This document shows, one piece after another, positions 1 to 8,361 of a stretch of DNA of 64,000 nt (position 1 is the stretch's first letter; every line of letters begins with the position of its first letter). The translations under genes and the position numbers were made by a program. Source of the DNA: Polyangium mundeleinium (lineage in GTDB: Bacteria; Myxococcota_A; Polyangia; Polyangiales; Polyangiaceae); the NCBI RefSeq assembly GCF_028369105.1, contig NZ_JAQNDO010000001.1, positions 10,882,501 through 10,946,500 of the forward strand, written 5' to 3'. The notes under the pieces are model-generated. The model was not told the origin of the DNA. It saw only the letters and a list, made by a program, of their open reading frames with translations, and searched no databases.

Positions 1-568
1 AGCGCAGATCGGGCTCGGCGCGCTGGCGGATGTCCGCATCGAGCGTGACGAGCGCCTCCGTGAGTCGCTGCGACGCCGTCTGGAATCGCTCGATATCGGG
101 GTTGTTCCGGAGCGATTGGTTGTCCGAGCGAAGCACACGCACGGCGCTCGTCCGCACCTCGGCCCATAAAGAATCCGTCGCGGCGAGCCGCTCCTTCGTC
201 GCAGGATCGTCCTCGGAGACGAGCGAGACCTCCGCGCCGCCGATATGCGCCTTTCCCCCCTGCCGCAACGCGGCGAAATTCTTCGAGAGTTGCTCCTCAA
301 ATTCCTTCGCCAGCTTTCGCTGCCGGAGCAAAAGTTCCCAGTCGGACGTGGACAGCCCCACGACCGCGAGGTACGTCGTGCTCGCATAACGATCCAGGAG
401 ATCCCGCGTGGCGTCGGAGGCCGAAAGCAAGAGGCGGCTTTGCTCGGTGCGGCGGCCGATCTCGCGCACCGCCATCAGCGAGGCGAGCTGCAAGGCCACG
501 CTCACGGCGACGAGCACCACGAAGGACCGGACGAGGCTGCGCATGCTCGCGCGCGGCGGCGTGCTCAT
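1..568 (-). CDS. Membrane-anchored sensor protein, N-terminal part only
   Basis: The gene starts with ATG at 568 and runs off the left window edge, so only about 189 N-terminal codons are visible. Residues ~10-30 form one hydrophobic segment (SLVRSFVVLVAVSVALQL). A helical, charged, probably periplasmic region follows, rich in Glu, Arg and Gln, as in sensor histidine kinases or chemoreceptors. The catalytic or signalling part lies outside the window, so kinase versus methyl-accepting protein cannot be decided. Its ATG overlaps the stop of the PhnD-like gene by 4 nt (ATGA, 565-568), so the two are almost certainly co-translated. A sensor that reads the PhnD-like binding protein is a reasonable inference. 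Confidence 0.6.
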   Translation of the reverse strand, partial: MSTPPRASMRSLVRSFVVLVAVSVALQLASLMAVREIGRRTEQSRLLLSASDATRDLLDRYASTTYLAVVGLSTSDWELLLRQRKLAKEFEEQLSKNFAALRQGGKAHIGGAEVSLVSEDDPATKERLAATDSLWAEVRTSAVRVLRSDNQSLRNNPDIERFQTASQRLTEALVTLDADIRQRAEPDLR

Positions 569-1533
569 CGGATCGCCACGATCCCCGCCTTCTCGGCGGC
601 GGTCTTCATGGAGCGGTGGTCATCGTAATCGGCGTCCTCGACCTTCACGAACCGCGCAATGAACGCCGCGTCGAGCAGCCGCTTCCCCTCCGGCTCCTGG
701 TGCATGCCGAGGAGCGTCCGCCGGAGCGCGGCGCGGAGTTCCGCCGGTAGATCCGGCGAAACCACGACCGGGCTCACGGTCATGGGACCAAGGCTTTCGA
801 GGACCCGCACCTCGCCCGCGCGGCCGATACGCCTTTCGCGATCGTAATCGAGCACCAGGCTATCCACCCAGCTCGCGTCCGCCTCGCCCGCGGCCACCAT
901 GCGGATCGACTCCTCATGCGAGCCGGAGCGCACAATCTTGCCGAAAAAGCCGCTCGCGAAGCCGCGCTCCATCAAGCGGTGGCGGGGCGCGTTGTACCCG
1001 GTGTGCGATCGCTCGTCATTGTACACCAAGGTGCGTCCCCGGAGATCGTCCAGCGAATGGTAAGGGCTCCCGTTCCGGACCACGAGATCCGCGAAGTACA
1101 CGGCCCGCCCCCCATAACGAGGGTACGTCATGATGGGCGCGCCGAGGAGCTCGGCGCGCGGGGTGGGCTCGTCGCGCAGCACGGTATAGGGCAATCCGCA
1201 GATGAAGCCGAGCTCCACGGCGCCCGTCTGCAGCATGCTGTTGATGGTGCTGTAGGCGAGGCCCGTCGTGACCTCGATCGTGATTCCATTTTTCCGTGCC
1301 AGATAATGCGCGATCTCCTCGTAGAGGTTCACGCCGGACTCCGACACGAACGCCCCGCTCATCACCATGCGCATCGGGCGCGCGTCCTTCGCGGGCGCCT
1401 CTCCCGTCACGAGGCCCGAGCGCTCGGGTGTACGCGCGTCCGTGGGCCCGATCAAAAAGACGCCGATGGCCGTGGCCCCGACGAGCGCCCCCAGAAAGCC
1501 CCATACGCCGAGCGATTTCAGGTACGCTTGCAT
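565..1533 (-). CDS. PhnD-family phosphate/phosphonate-type periplasmic binding protein
   Basis: This 322-aa protein has an N-terminal hydrophobic anchor (residues ~10-30). A substrate-binding fold of the PhnD/phosphate-phosphonate type follows, with the family pattern VELGFICGLPY near residue 105, a DLRGRTLVYND segment, and DASWVDSLVLDY in the second lobe. Family members bind oxyanions or small ligands for ABC importers, but no permease or ATPase gene is adjacent. It sits between a receiver/STAS regulator (16-nt overlap upstream) and a membrane sensor (4-nt overlap downstream). I therefore infer a ligand-sensing rather than a transport role. The uncleaved-looking N terminus fits an inner-membrane tether. 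Confidence 0.8.
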   Translation of the reverse strand: MQAYLKSLGVWGFLGALVGATAIGVFLIGPTDARTPERSGLVTGEAPAKDARPMRMVMSGAFVSESGVNLYEEIAHYLARKNGITIEVTTGLAYSTINSMLQTGAVELGFICGLPYTVLRDEPTPRAELLGAPIMTYPRYGGRAVYFADLVVRNGSPYHSLDDLRGRTLVYNDERSHTGYNAPRHRLMERGFASGFFGKIVRSGSHEESIRMVAAGEADASWVDSLVLDYDRERRIGRAGEVRVLESLGPMTVSPVVVSPDLPAELRAALRRTLLGMHQEPEGKRLLDAAFIARFVKVEDADYDDHRSMKTAAEKAGIVAIR

Positions 1534-2837
1534 GACGCGCCCCTCCCGCCCGGGCGGCGCCCCATGGCGAATGCAATGCCGCTCTGCAGCGTCCGTTGCG
1601 TCGATAACCCGGAAAAACCCTCCCCCAAGGCCACCAGCGTCTGCGCCACCTCGGGCCGGATTCCCGTGAGCATGACCTCCGCGCCGAGCAGGCGCACGCC
1701 CTGCGCCATACGCACGATCTCATCGGCGACCACCGGCGTGACGCGCGGCACGCCGGTCATGTCGAGGATGGCCACACGCGCCCCGCGCGCCACGATCCCC
1801 TGAAGGAGCGTCTCCTGCGCGTGTTGCAACCGCAAAGCCTCGAGCTCGCCGACGAGGGGCATGACCACGATATCGTCGGTGATGGGGATGAGCGGCGTGG
1901 AGATCGAGAGCAGCGTCTCGTTCTGCGCGCGCATGGCGTCCTCCCGCGCGCGCTGCTGCTCGATGGCCTCGTCGCGCTGCCGCTCCTCCGTGACGTCGCG
2001 CAGGAGCACGAGCGCCTCGTCGGCGTCGATGCCCGCGACGCGCGCCTCGAAATGGCGTGCCCCGCCCTTTTCCTCTAGCCGAAGTTCGAAGCTCTGCGCG
2101 TTCCCGGTGTCGATGGCGAGTTCCACATACGTTCCCATCTGCGCGCCGAGCGCGTCCCCGAGCGCGGCGGAGATCGGCTCGCCCGGCCGGAACACGAGGG
2201 TGAGCGCGTCGGCGCCGCGGGCCGGGTTGAAATCGCGGCACACGCCGTCCCGCGCCACGACGAGCAGCGCGTCGGGCAGGGCCGTGAGGATTCCGCGGTT
2301 CTTCGCCTCGCTCCGCCGGAGATCGGCTTCGGCGCGAGAAGAACGCTCGGCCTGGTTCCATTTCTCGGTGAGCGCGCAGGCGATCTGACGAACCTCCACT
2401 GGATCGAAGGGCTTTTTCAAGATCAAGAAGCGATCGGTCACGCCGAGCTTTTCCGTGATCTCGGCCCAGGAATGGTCCGAATACGCCGAGCAAATGACGG
2501 CCTGCAAGGTCGGATCCGCGGCCCATAGGTGCGTCAGCGTCTCCAGCCCGTCCCACCCCGGGGGCATACGCATATCGACGAAGGCGAGCGCATAGGGGGC
2601 CGCGACGCCGCGCGCTTGTCGCACCTTCTCCAGCGCCTCGGCGCCCTGCGAAGCAAAGGCGAGCTCGAAGTCCAGCACGGGCGGCGCGGCGGCGCGCACG
2701 CCGAAGATCGATGCCTCCATGGCATCGAGATCAAATGAGCTCCTACGAGGCTTCAAAATTTCCAGGAAGTCGCGGTGAATGGCGTCGCTGTCATCCACAA
2801 CGAGGATGCGGCGATTGTTCGTGAGCATCGCGTCCAT
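1518..2837 (-). CDS. Response regulator with PAS-like and STAS (RsbR-type) domains
   Basis: The 439-aa product has three parts. An N-terminal receiver (ILVVDDSD near residue 11, phospho-acceptor region FVDMRMPPG, conserved Lys in LILKKPF) is extended by an insertion after helix 1. A PAS-like middle follows (TALPDALLVVARDG). The C-terminal STAS domain begins PLIPITDDIVVMPLVG and contains AILDMTGVP, as in RsbR-type stressosome proteins. No histidine kinase or DNA-binding output is visible. ATG at 2837 is chosen because AGGGGG lies just upstream; ATG at 2828 is an alternative. The gene heads a three-gene operon with the PhnD-like and sensor genes, which suggests phospho-controlled, stressosome-like partner switching (inference). 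Confidence 0.8.
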   Translation of the reverse strand: MDAMLTNNRRILVVDDSDAIHRDFLEILKPRRSSFDLDAMEASIFGVRAAAPPVLDFELAFASQGAEALEKVRQARGVAAPYALAFVDMRMPPGWDGLETLTHLWAADPTLQAVICSAYSDHSWAEITEKLGVTDRFLILKKPFDPVEVRQIACALTEKWNQAERSSRAEADLRRSEAKNRGILTALPDALLVVARDGVCRDFNPARGADALTLVFRPGEPISAALGDALGAQMGTYVELAIDTGNAQSFELRLEEKGGARHFEARVAGIDADEALVLLRDVTEERQRDEAIEQQRAREDAMRAQNETLLSISTPLIPITDDIVVMPLVGELEALRLQHAQETLLQGIVARGARVAILDMTGVPRVTPVVADEIVRMAQGVRLLGAEVMLTGIRPEVAQTLVALGEGFSGLSTQRTLQSGIAFAMGRRPGGRGASCKRT

Positions 2838-3211
2838 GCTTGCCCCCTGGACACAACGTCTCACGGAAATCCGCCCGCGTCCATCGGGCCATGCGTAGAA
2901 AACCTGCGCATGGACGGCGAGAATCAGCCGTTCCCCGATCCATGGAGGACGTACCCACGCGCTTTGGGAGCGCGCCGGGCTCGCGCCCCGTACGACGATC
3001 CACATCGAAATGCGCCTTTCTCTCAATCGAGAGGACCGATTCCTTTGACCCCCCACCGTTCGCCTCTCGTTCGCTGCGCTCCGTCACGGCGCGGGTCCGG
3101 AGGGAGAGATGGCTCGCGTTCGAACGGGGCGGTTGTCGGGCCTGGGGGCTTGCTTGGCACGACGGTCCGTCGCATGCTCCCCGCCCTCAACAGGACATGC
3201 ACGGAGAAAAC
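2838..3211. other. Divergent intergenic region, no gene seen
   Basis: These 374 nt separate the minus-strand regulator operon from the plus-strand thiolase operon and must hold both promoters. I see a short hairpin (CTCTC-AATC-GAGAG around 3020-3033) but no convincing -35/-10 pair, no sigma-54 site and no coding sequence supported by homology. Confidence 0.5.
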
Positions 3212-4411
3212 ATGGCCAAGCTCAGCAAGGACATCGTCATCGTGGGCGCGAAGCGCACCGCGTTCGGGACGATGAATGGCGCGCTCAAGGGTGTCTCGGC
3301 GAACGATCTCGCGGCCCACGCCGCGAAGGCAGCCCTCGCGCAGGCCGGCGCGGCGCCGGGCGACGTCGGGCACGTCGTCGTCGGCAACGTCATGCAGACG
3401 AGCGCCGACGCGATCTACTGCGCGCGGCACGTCGGCCTCAAGGCGGGCGTGCCCATCGAGGTCCCGGCGCTCACGGTGAACCGGCTTTGCGGCTCGGGCT
3501 TCGAGGCGGTCGTGCAGGCGGCCCAGCTCCTCCTGCTCGACGAGGCCGACGTGGTGCTCGCGGGCGGGACCGAGAACATGTCGCAAGCGCCGCACGTCCT
3601 GCGCGGCGGGCGTGAGGGCTTCGCGTTCGGCAAGGCCCCGGCGCTCGAAGATTCGCTCTGGAGCGCGCTTACCGATAGCTACGTGAATTCGCCGATGGCC
3701 ATCACGGCCGAGAACCTGGCCACGAAGTACGGTATCTCGCGCGCCGAATGCGACGAATACGCGCTGCGCAGCCAGAAGCTTTGGGCTGCGGCGAATGAGG
3801 CGGGCGCGTTCAAGGACGAGATTGCGCCCATCGAGCTCCCGGGCAAGCGCGGAGCGCCGCCGGTCTCGTTCGCGGTGGACGAGCACGCGAGGCCGCAATC
3901 GACGCCCGAGGCGCTCGCCAAGCTTTCGCCGGTGTTCAAGAAGGACGGCACGGTCACGGCCGGCAACGCGAGCGGCATCTGCGACGGCGCGGCCATGCTC
4001 GTCGTGACCACGGCCGAGAAGGCGCGCGAAAAGGGCTGGACGCCGCTCGCGCGGCTCCTGCAATGGGCGTCGGCGGGCGTCGACCCCTCGATCATGGGCA
4101 TCGGCCCGGCCGCCGCCATTCCCAAGGCCCTCGAGCGCGCGGGCGTCTCGTTCGACGCGGTCGACCTCTTCGACGTGAACGAGGCGTTCGCGCCGCAATG
4201 GCTCGCCGTGCAGAAGGAGCTCAAGATCCCGCTCGACAAGGCGAACCTCAATGGCGGGGCCATCGCACTCGGTCACCCGCTCGGCGCCTCGGGCGCGCGC
4301 ATCACGGCGCACCTCGTCCACACGCTGCGCCGCACGGGCAAGCAGATCGCCGTGGGCAGCGCCTGCATCGGCGGCGGGCAGGGAATCGCGGTCGTCCTCG
4401 AACGAATCTGA
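3212..4411 (+). CDS. Acetyl-CoA acetyltransferase / thiolase
   Basis: This 399-aa thiolase catalyses condensation or thiolysis of acyl-CoA (acetoacetyl-CoA formation or fatty-acid beta-oxidation). The catalytic residues are all present: nucleophile Cys93 in NRLCGSGFEA, His355 in GHPLGASG and Cys385 in SACIGGGQG. The length is normal for the family. ATG at 3212 is chosen because the protein then begins just before the conserved DIVIVGAKRTAFG and GGAG lies upstream (ACGGAGAAAAC); the open frame further upstream has no homology. A flavin amine oxidase follows after 20 nt, probably in the same operon. Whether it is biosynthetic or degradative cannot be read from the sequence. Confidence 0.93.
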   Translation: MAKLSKDIVIVGAKRTAFGTMNGALKGVSANDLAAHAAKAALAQAGAAPGDVGHVVVGNVMQTSADAIYCARHVGLKAGVPIEVPALTVNRLCGSGFEAVVQAAQLLLLDEADVVLAGGTENMSQAPHVLRGGREGFAFGKAPALEDSLWSALTDSYVNSPMAITAENLATKYGISRAECDEYALRSQKLWAAANEAGAFKDEIAPIELPGKRGAPPVSFAVDEHARPQSTPEALAKLSPVFKKDGTVTAGNASGICDGAAMLVVTTAEKAREKGWTPLARLLQWASAGVDPSIMGIGPAAAIPKALERAGVSFDAVDLFDVNEAFAPQWLAVQKELKIPLDKANLNGGAIALGHPLGASGARITAHLVHTLRRTGKQIAVGSACIGGGQGIAVVLERI

Positions 4412-4431
4412 TCGAAAGGAGCTGCGAGGCC

Positions 4432-5817
4432 ATGGCCCCTTTCCACCAAGAACGCGAGGCCGACGTCGTCATCGTCGGCGCCGGCCTCGCGGGCCTCTCG
4501 GCGGCGGACGCGCTGACCCGCATGGGAAAACGCGTCGTGGTGCTCGAAGCGCGGGATCGCGTTGGCGGGCGCACGCTGGGCCGGGAGATCGGGGGCCGTG
4601 TCCTCGACCTCGGGGGGCAATGGCTCGGCGCGGGGCAACGTCGCCTCGGGCGCCTCGCCGCCGAGCTCGGCGTCGCGACGTTTCCCACGTACCATTCTGG
4701 ACAAAAAGTCCTGGTGCGGGACGGGCGTGTCTCGACGTATGCGGGGACCATTCCCTCGCTCCCCGTCCCGGGGCTCGTCGCGCTGCACCTCGCGCTGCGC
4801 AAGCTCGACGCGCTCGCGGCGCGGCTGCCCGAAGGAAGGTCGCTCGCCGCGGCCGAGGCTTCGTCGTGGGACGAAGAAACGCTCGAAACCGCCGCCCGCG
4901 AGCTCCTCCTGCGTACCGACGTGCGCGAGCTCTTCGACGCGGCGGTGCGGGTGGTCTTCGGCGCCGAGCCGCGCGAGATATCGATGCTGTATTTCCTCGC
5001 GTACCTGCGCGCGGGCGGTGGCCTCATGCGGCTCGTCGAAATCGAGGGCGGGGCGCAGGAGCGGCGCTTCGTGGGCAGCGCGCAGGAGCTCTCGATCCGC
5101 CTCGCCGCGCGGCTCGGGGACGCCGTCGTGCTCTCCGCACCGGCACGGCGCATCGAGCAGGACGGGCGCGGCGTGGTCGTGACCTCGGACGAGATCGTGG
5201 TGCGGGCGCAGTATGTGATTGTCGCCGTCCCTCCAGCGCTCGCGGGCCGCATCGACTATCGCCCGCTCCTGCCCGTCGTGCGGGACCAGCTCACGCAACG
5301 GATGCCGATGGGCTCCACGGTGAAATGCATTGCGGTCTACGATCGGCCTTTCTGGCGCGAGGCGGGGCTCTCGGGGGAGGCCGTGACGAGCACGGGGCCG
5401 ATGTCGGTCGTGTTCGACAATGGTTCGCACGACGGCGCGGTGCATTCGCTCCTCGGGTTCGTCGTGGGGCAAAAGGCGCGCGTCTTCTCGGAGAGGCCCT
5501 TGGACGAGCGGCGCGCGGTGGTGCTCGGGAGCCTCGGCCGCATGTTCGGCGAGCGGGCGCTCCGGCCGAGCGAATACGTCGAGTTCGACTGGTCGACGGA
5601 AGAATGGACGCGCGGCTGTCCCGTCGGCGTCCTGGGGCCCGGGGCGATGACCGGCGTGGGGCGCGCGCTGCGCGAGCCGGTGGGACGAATCCACTGGGCG
5701 GGCACCGAGACGGCGACGGAATGGACGGGCTACATGGAGGGGGCGCTCGAATCGGGCGAGCGGGCGGCTGGTGAGGTGGGAGCGCGGTTCGAGGGCGGGG
5801 CCCAGGGCCGTTCCTGA
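4432..5817 (+). CDS. Flavin-containing monoamine oxidase family protein
   Basis: The 461-aa protein starts with the dinucleotide-binding fold (VVIVGAGLAGLSAADAL, about residues 11-27). EARDRVGGRT follows, and the C-terminal FAD-contact motif HWAGTETATEWTGYMEGA lies near residue 425, all typical of FAD-dependent amine oxidases. It should oxidise a primary or secondary amine to an imine with release of H2O2; the substrate is unknown. No signal peptide is seen, so it is likely cytoplasmic. ATG at 4432 follows AAAGGAG and lies 20 nt after the thiolase stop, which suggests co-transcription. The downstream neighbour is convergent. Confidence 0.88.
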   Translation: MAPFHQEREADVVIVGAGLAGLSAADALTRMGKRVVVLEARDRVGGRTLGREIGGRVLDLGGQWLGAGQRRLGRLAAELGVATFPTYHSGQKVLVRDGRVSTYAGTIPSLPVPGLVALHLALRKLDALAARLPEGRSLAAAEASSWDEETLETAARELLLRTDVRELFDAAVRVVFGAEPREISMLYFLAYLRAGGGLMRLVEIEGGAQERRFVGSAQELSIRLAARLGDAVVLSAPARRIEQDGRGVVVTSDEIVVRAQYVIVAVPPALAGRIDYRPLLPVVRDQLTQRMPMGSTVKCIAVYDRPFWREAGLSGEAVTSTGPMSVVFDNGSHDGAVHSLLGFVVGQKARVFSERPLDERRAVVLGSLGRMFGERALRPSEYVEFDWSTEEWTRGCPVGVLGPGAMTGVGRALREPVGRIHWAGTETATEWTGYMEGALESGERAAGEVGARFEGGAQGRS

Positions 5818-5848
5818 GCCAGCGCGGCGCGCTCCACCGGCGAGCGCA

Positions 5849-6310
5849 TCAAAGGGCGCTCAATCGATCCAGATCGGCCGGCTTGAAATCGTCCCATACG
5901 TCGTCCTCCGTGTCCGGCTTTCGATCGTTGCCGCAGGAGATGACGTTGAGCTCTTTCCCTGCGCACAGAATTCTGTACGGGATGCCCCAGGGATCGTCCG
6001 TTTTTTTTCCGTCGATCTTCCCGGCGACCACGAGCTCCTCGATGGTCGGGCAATCTTCGGTGGCGCCTTGCAAATCGAGCTCGACGTACGTCTGAGCCGC
6101 CGTCTTGATCACGGACGCGCCGATGAGCGCGCTCCGGATGCGCGCCTTCTTGTACTCGGGAAACACGAGGTACGTCGCGCCCGACGAGATGATCGCCATG
6201 ATCGCGATGACGAGGAGCACCTCGACCAGCGTCACGCCGCGGGATGCCCGGCTCCAGCGCCGCCGCGTGCCCCCGAGCCTGCTGCCAACGAAGGAATTCT
6301 GGTTCTTCAT
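5849..6310 (-). CDS. Type II secretion/type IV pilin-like pseudopilin (GspG-like)
   Basis: This 153-aa protein has a long basic leader followed by a classic prepilin peptidase site: SRG then VTLVEVLLVIAIMAII, with Glu at +5 of the mature N terminus. The C-terminal half contains DPWGIPYRILC and a DTEDDVWDDF stretch reminiscent of GspG pseudopilins. Family members form the pseudopilus in type II secretion or minor pilins. It stands alone here with no other gsp or pil genes. ATG at 6310 is chosen to begin just ahead of the leader; longer in-frame extensions lack homology. The leader of about 30 residues is longer than usual. Confidence 0.75.
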   Translation of the reverse strand: MKNQNSFVGSRLGGTRRRWSRASRGVTLVEVLLVIAIMAIISSGATYLVFPEYKKARIRSALIGASVIKTAAQTYVELDLQGATEDCPTIEELVVAGKIDGKKTDDPWGIPYRILCAGKELNVISCGNDRKPDTEDDVWDDFKPADLDRLSAL

Positions 6311-6464
6311 GGCAAACGCGGATGCTACCGCGTGCCTCGTAAGACTGTCCAGTCTTACGTACGCCTGGAGAAGCAACACAGCGACCAGCGCTCCCAACCC
6401 GTTCCGTTCGCGTAGAACGTGAGCCAAACTGGACGCCACACCCGCGTTCGTGCACGCTCGCCCC

Positions 6465-6869
6465 ATGAGCGTCGAGGAGACGTGGGTGGGCCTACACTAC
6501 ATTCGATTCGAGCCTGACGATCTCCTCCTGATGGAGTTCCACGGGCCCATCCTACCCGGCGAGATGGCGGCGCTCGCACGTTTGACGGACGAACGATTGC
6601 TCGCGCGGGGTCGGCTCTTCGTCCTGTGCGACATCTCCGACGCGGGCGGGTTCAGCCACGGATCACGGCACGAGCTGCGGGATCGGCCCCGGAAGCTCCC
6701 TCCGCATTTCGTCGCGTACGTGGGCGCGCCTGCCCCCGTTCGTGTGGTGCTCGATCTCGTCATTCGCGCCACGAGCTCCCTCACGGGCGCGAAAATCGCC
6801 CACCGCTTCTTCGAGACGCAGGCCAAGGCACGCGCTTGGCTCGAAGAGATGCACACGAAGGCCGCGTGA
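6465..6869 (+). CDS. SpoIIAA/STAS-like small protein
   Basis: The 134-aa protein has the alternating pattern of the SpoIIAA-like family: an N-terminal beta hairpin (IRFEPDDLLLMEFHG), a helix, LFVLCDISDAGGF, and a C-terminal strand-helix ending in HRFFETQAKARAWLEE. I see no signal peptide or membrane segment. The convergent neighbour is a Ser/Thr kinase whose C-terminal ~110 residues have the same pattern (VLANISNFP...FFTTEDDALRWLR). The pair may be a kinase and its partner, or a domain duplication. ATG at 6465 begins MSVEETW; the Shine-Dalgarno sequence is weak. Confidence 0.6.
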   Translation: MSVEETWVGLHYIRFEPDDLLLMEFHGPILPGEMAALARLTDERLLARGRLFVLCDISDAGGFSHGSRHELRDRPRKLPPHFVAYVGAPAPVRVVLDLVIRATSSLTGAKIAHRFFETQAKARAWLEEMHTKAA

Positions 6870-6899
6870 GGCCTACACGGGATGGTCAGGGCCTGGCGC

Positions 6900-8303
6900 T
6901 CATTTCCCCGTGCGCAGCCACCGCAACGCGTCGTCCTCCGTCGTGAAAAACGAATACAGCGGCAACCCCGTCTCGACCGAGAGCCTCTGAATCTGCATAC
7001 GCCCGAGCGCGCTGCTGACGAGGTTCGCCGCGCGCACGAGGCCATTCTCCCGCGCGTAGGTCATCGTCTTCTCGACGAACGCGCTCACGTCGGGCTTCTG
7101 CGGCGGGAAATTCGAGATGTTCGCCAGGACGTACCAGGGGTTGCCGCGGAGCGGCTTCGTCTTGCGCTCGAACTCTTCCCAGTAGGCCTTGCCATCCCCG
7201 ACGTCCCAAAACCCCCACACGTCGACCCGGACCACGTTCGTCGCGCCATCGACCGTGACCAAAAACCCTTTTTTCGCGACTTCCCGTGCCGGGGGCGGAG
7301 TCGGCTGCGGGCGCGAAGCCGGCTGCGGGCGCGAAGCCGGCTGCGGAACGGAAGCCGGCGCCTTGGGTTTGGCGGATGGAACCTGCTCCTGCGACGAACG
7401 CACGCTCTCGCGCACGAGGTCCGTGAGGGCCGCGATGGCCACGGTCGCCCGCGGAAAACGAGCCGCCACCGATTTCGCGGTCACGCCGGCGAACCAGACA
7501 TCGAATCCGGCAGGGAGATCCACGCCCTTGCGGCGCTTGGCCCGCGTCTCCGGCGACTCGCGCGGGCCGTCGGAGATGTCAGCCGCGAGCAGGATCGGCG
7601 AGCCGTCGCGCTCGAGCTCCACGGCCCAGTAAGGCTCGCCGACGAGCAATTCATAGGCGAGCTGGCCGAGCGCATAAATGTCGGCGGCCGGGCCGACGTC
7701 CTGCGAGGCCTCGACCTGCTCGGGCGCCATGTAGAGCGGCGTGCCGAGGATGCCGCGGGTCGTGATGCCGGTGACGACCGGCTCGACCGTCTTCACGACG
7801 CCGAAATCGAGGACCTTGATGCAAGGCGTACCGTCGTCGCGCCACGAGAGGAAAATGTTCTCGGGCTTGAGATCACGGTGGACGACGCCCGCGGCGTGGA
7901 GCCTGTCGAGGGCGATCGCGGTCTGGGCGAGATAACGGAGGACGTCCTCGATGGCGATTCGAATGCCCTGATCGAGGACCGCACCGAGGTCGCGGCCGCG
8001 GAGCAGCTCCATCACGAGGAAAGGCAGCTCGGAGCCGGGATCGATGCCGACGTCGAGGATCCGGACGATGTGATCACTCTCGATCGCACCCGTCGCCCGT
8101 GCTTCGAGCTCGAAGCGCTTGCGGCCCTGCTCGCTCGTCACGAGATTCGGGAGCATGACTTTGAGGGCGCGCCGGCTCGAGGTCCTCTCGTCGGCGACCT
8201 CGTAGACCGTGCCCATGCCGCCGGACTTGATCGCCCGGATCACCCGATAACGGCCGTGGAAAAGCGTATCCGGGGGGAGGAGCGCGGGGCGGGGCAGCAG
8301 CAT
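6900..8303 (-). CDS. Hanks-type Ser/Thr kinase with C-terminal SpoIIAA-like domain
   Basis: The 467-aa protein carries a complete kinase domain (about residues 17-285): glycine loop KSGGMGTVYE, catalytic HRDLKPENIF near residue 141, DFGVVK, and GTPLYMAPEQ. A low-complexity Pro/Ser/Arg/Gln linker (ASRPQP repeats, around residue 320) leads to a C-terminal alpha/beta domain (~residues 345-467) resembling SpoIIAA-like/STAS-fold proteins. No transmembrane helix is present, so it is a soluble kinase, unlike the two TM kinases in this window. A convergent free-standing SpoIIAA-like gene lies 30 nt away. argG lies 58 nt upstream on the same strand. Confidence 0.88.
   Translation of the reverse strand: MLLPRPALLPPDTLFHGRYRVIRAIKSGGMGTVYEVADERTSSRRALKVMLPNLVTSEQGRKRFELEARATGAIESDHIVRILDVGIDPGSELPFLVMELLRGRDLGAVLDQGIRIAIEDVLRYLAQTAIALDRLHAAGVVHRDLKPENIFLSWRDDGTPCIKVLDFGVVKTVEPVVTGITTRGILGTPLYMAPEQVEASQDVGPAADIYALGQLAYELLVGEPYWAVELERDGSPILLAADISDGPRESPETRAKRRKGVDLPAGFDVWFAGVTAKSVAARFPRATVAIAALTDLVRESVRSSQEQVPSAKPKAPASVPQPASRPQPASRPQPTPPPAREVAKKGFLVTVDGATNVVRVDVWGFWDVGDGKAYWEEFERKTKPLRGNPWYVLANISNFPPQKPDVSAFVEKTMTYARENGLVRAANLVSSALGRMQIQRLSVETGLPLYSFFTTEDDALRWLRTGK
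7303..7356 (-). repeat. 18-bp tandem repeat encoding ASRPQP
   Basis: Two identical 18-bp units (7303-7320, 7321-7338) and a diverged third (7339-7356) encode the Ala-Ser-Arg-Pro-Gln-Pro linker of the kinase. The unit keeps the frame, so copy-number change would only lengthen or shorten the linker between the kinase and the SpoIIAA-like domain. Confidence 0.85.
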
Positions 8304-8361
8304 GGCGGAAAGGTGAAGCTACCAACGCCCCCGCGCGGCGACAAGCGCTCGCCGTGGCCTC

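Noticed and set aside
3023-4321. 432-codon minus-strand open frame across the thiolase
   Set aside because: The Arg/Leu/Glu-rich product is the shadow of the thiolase, whose catalytic motifs are unmistakable.
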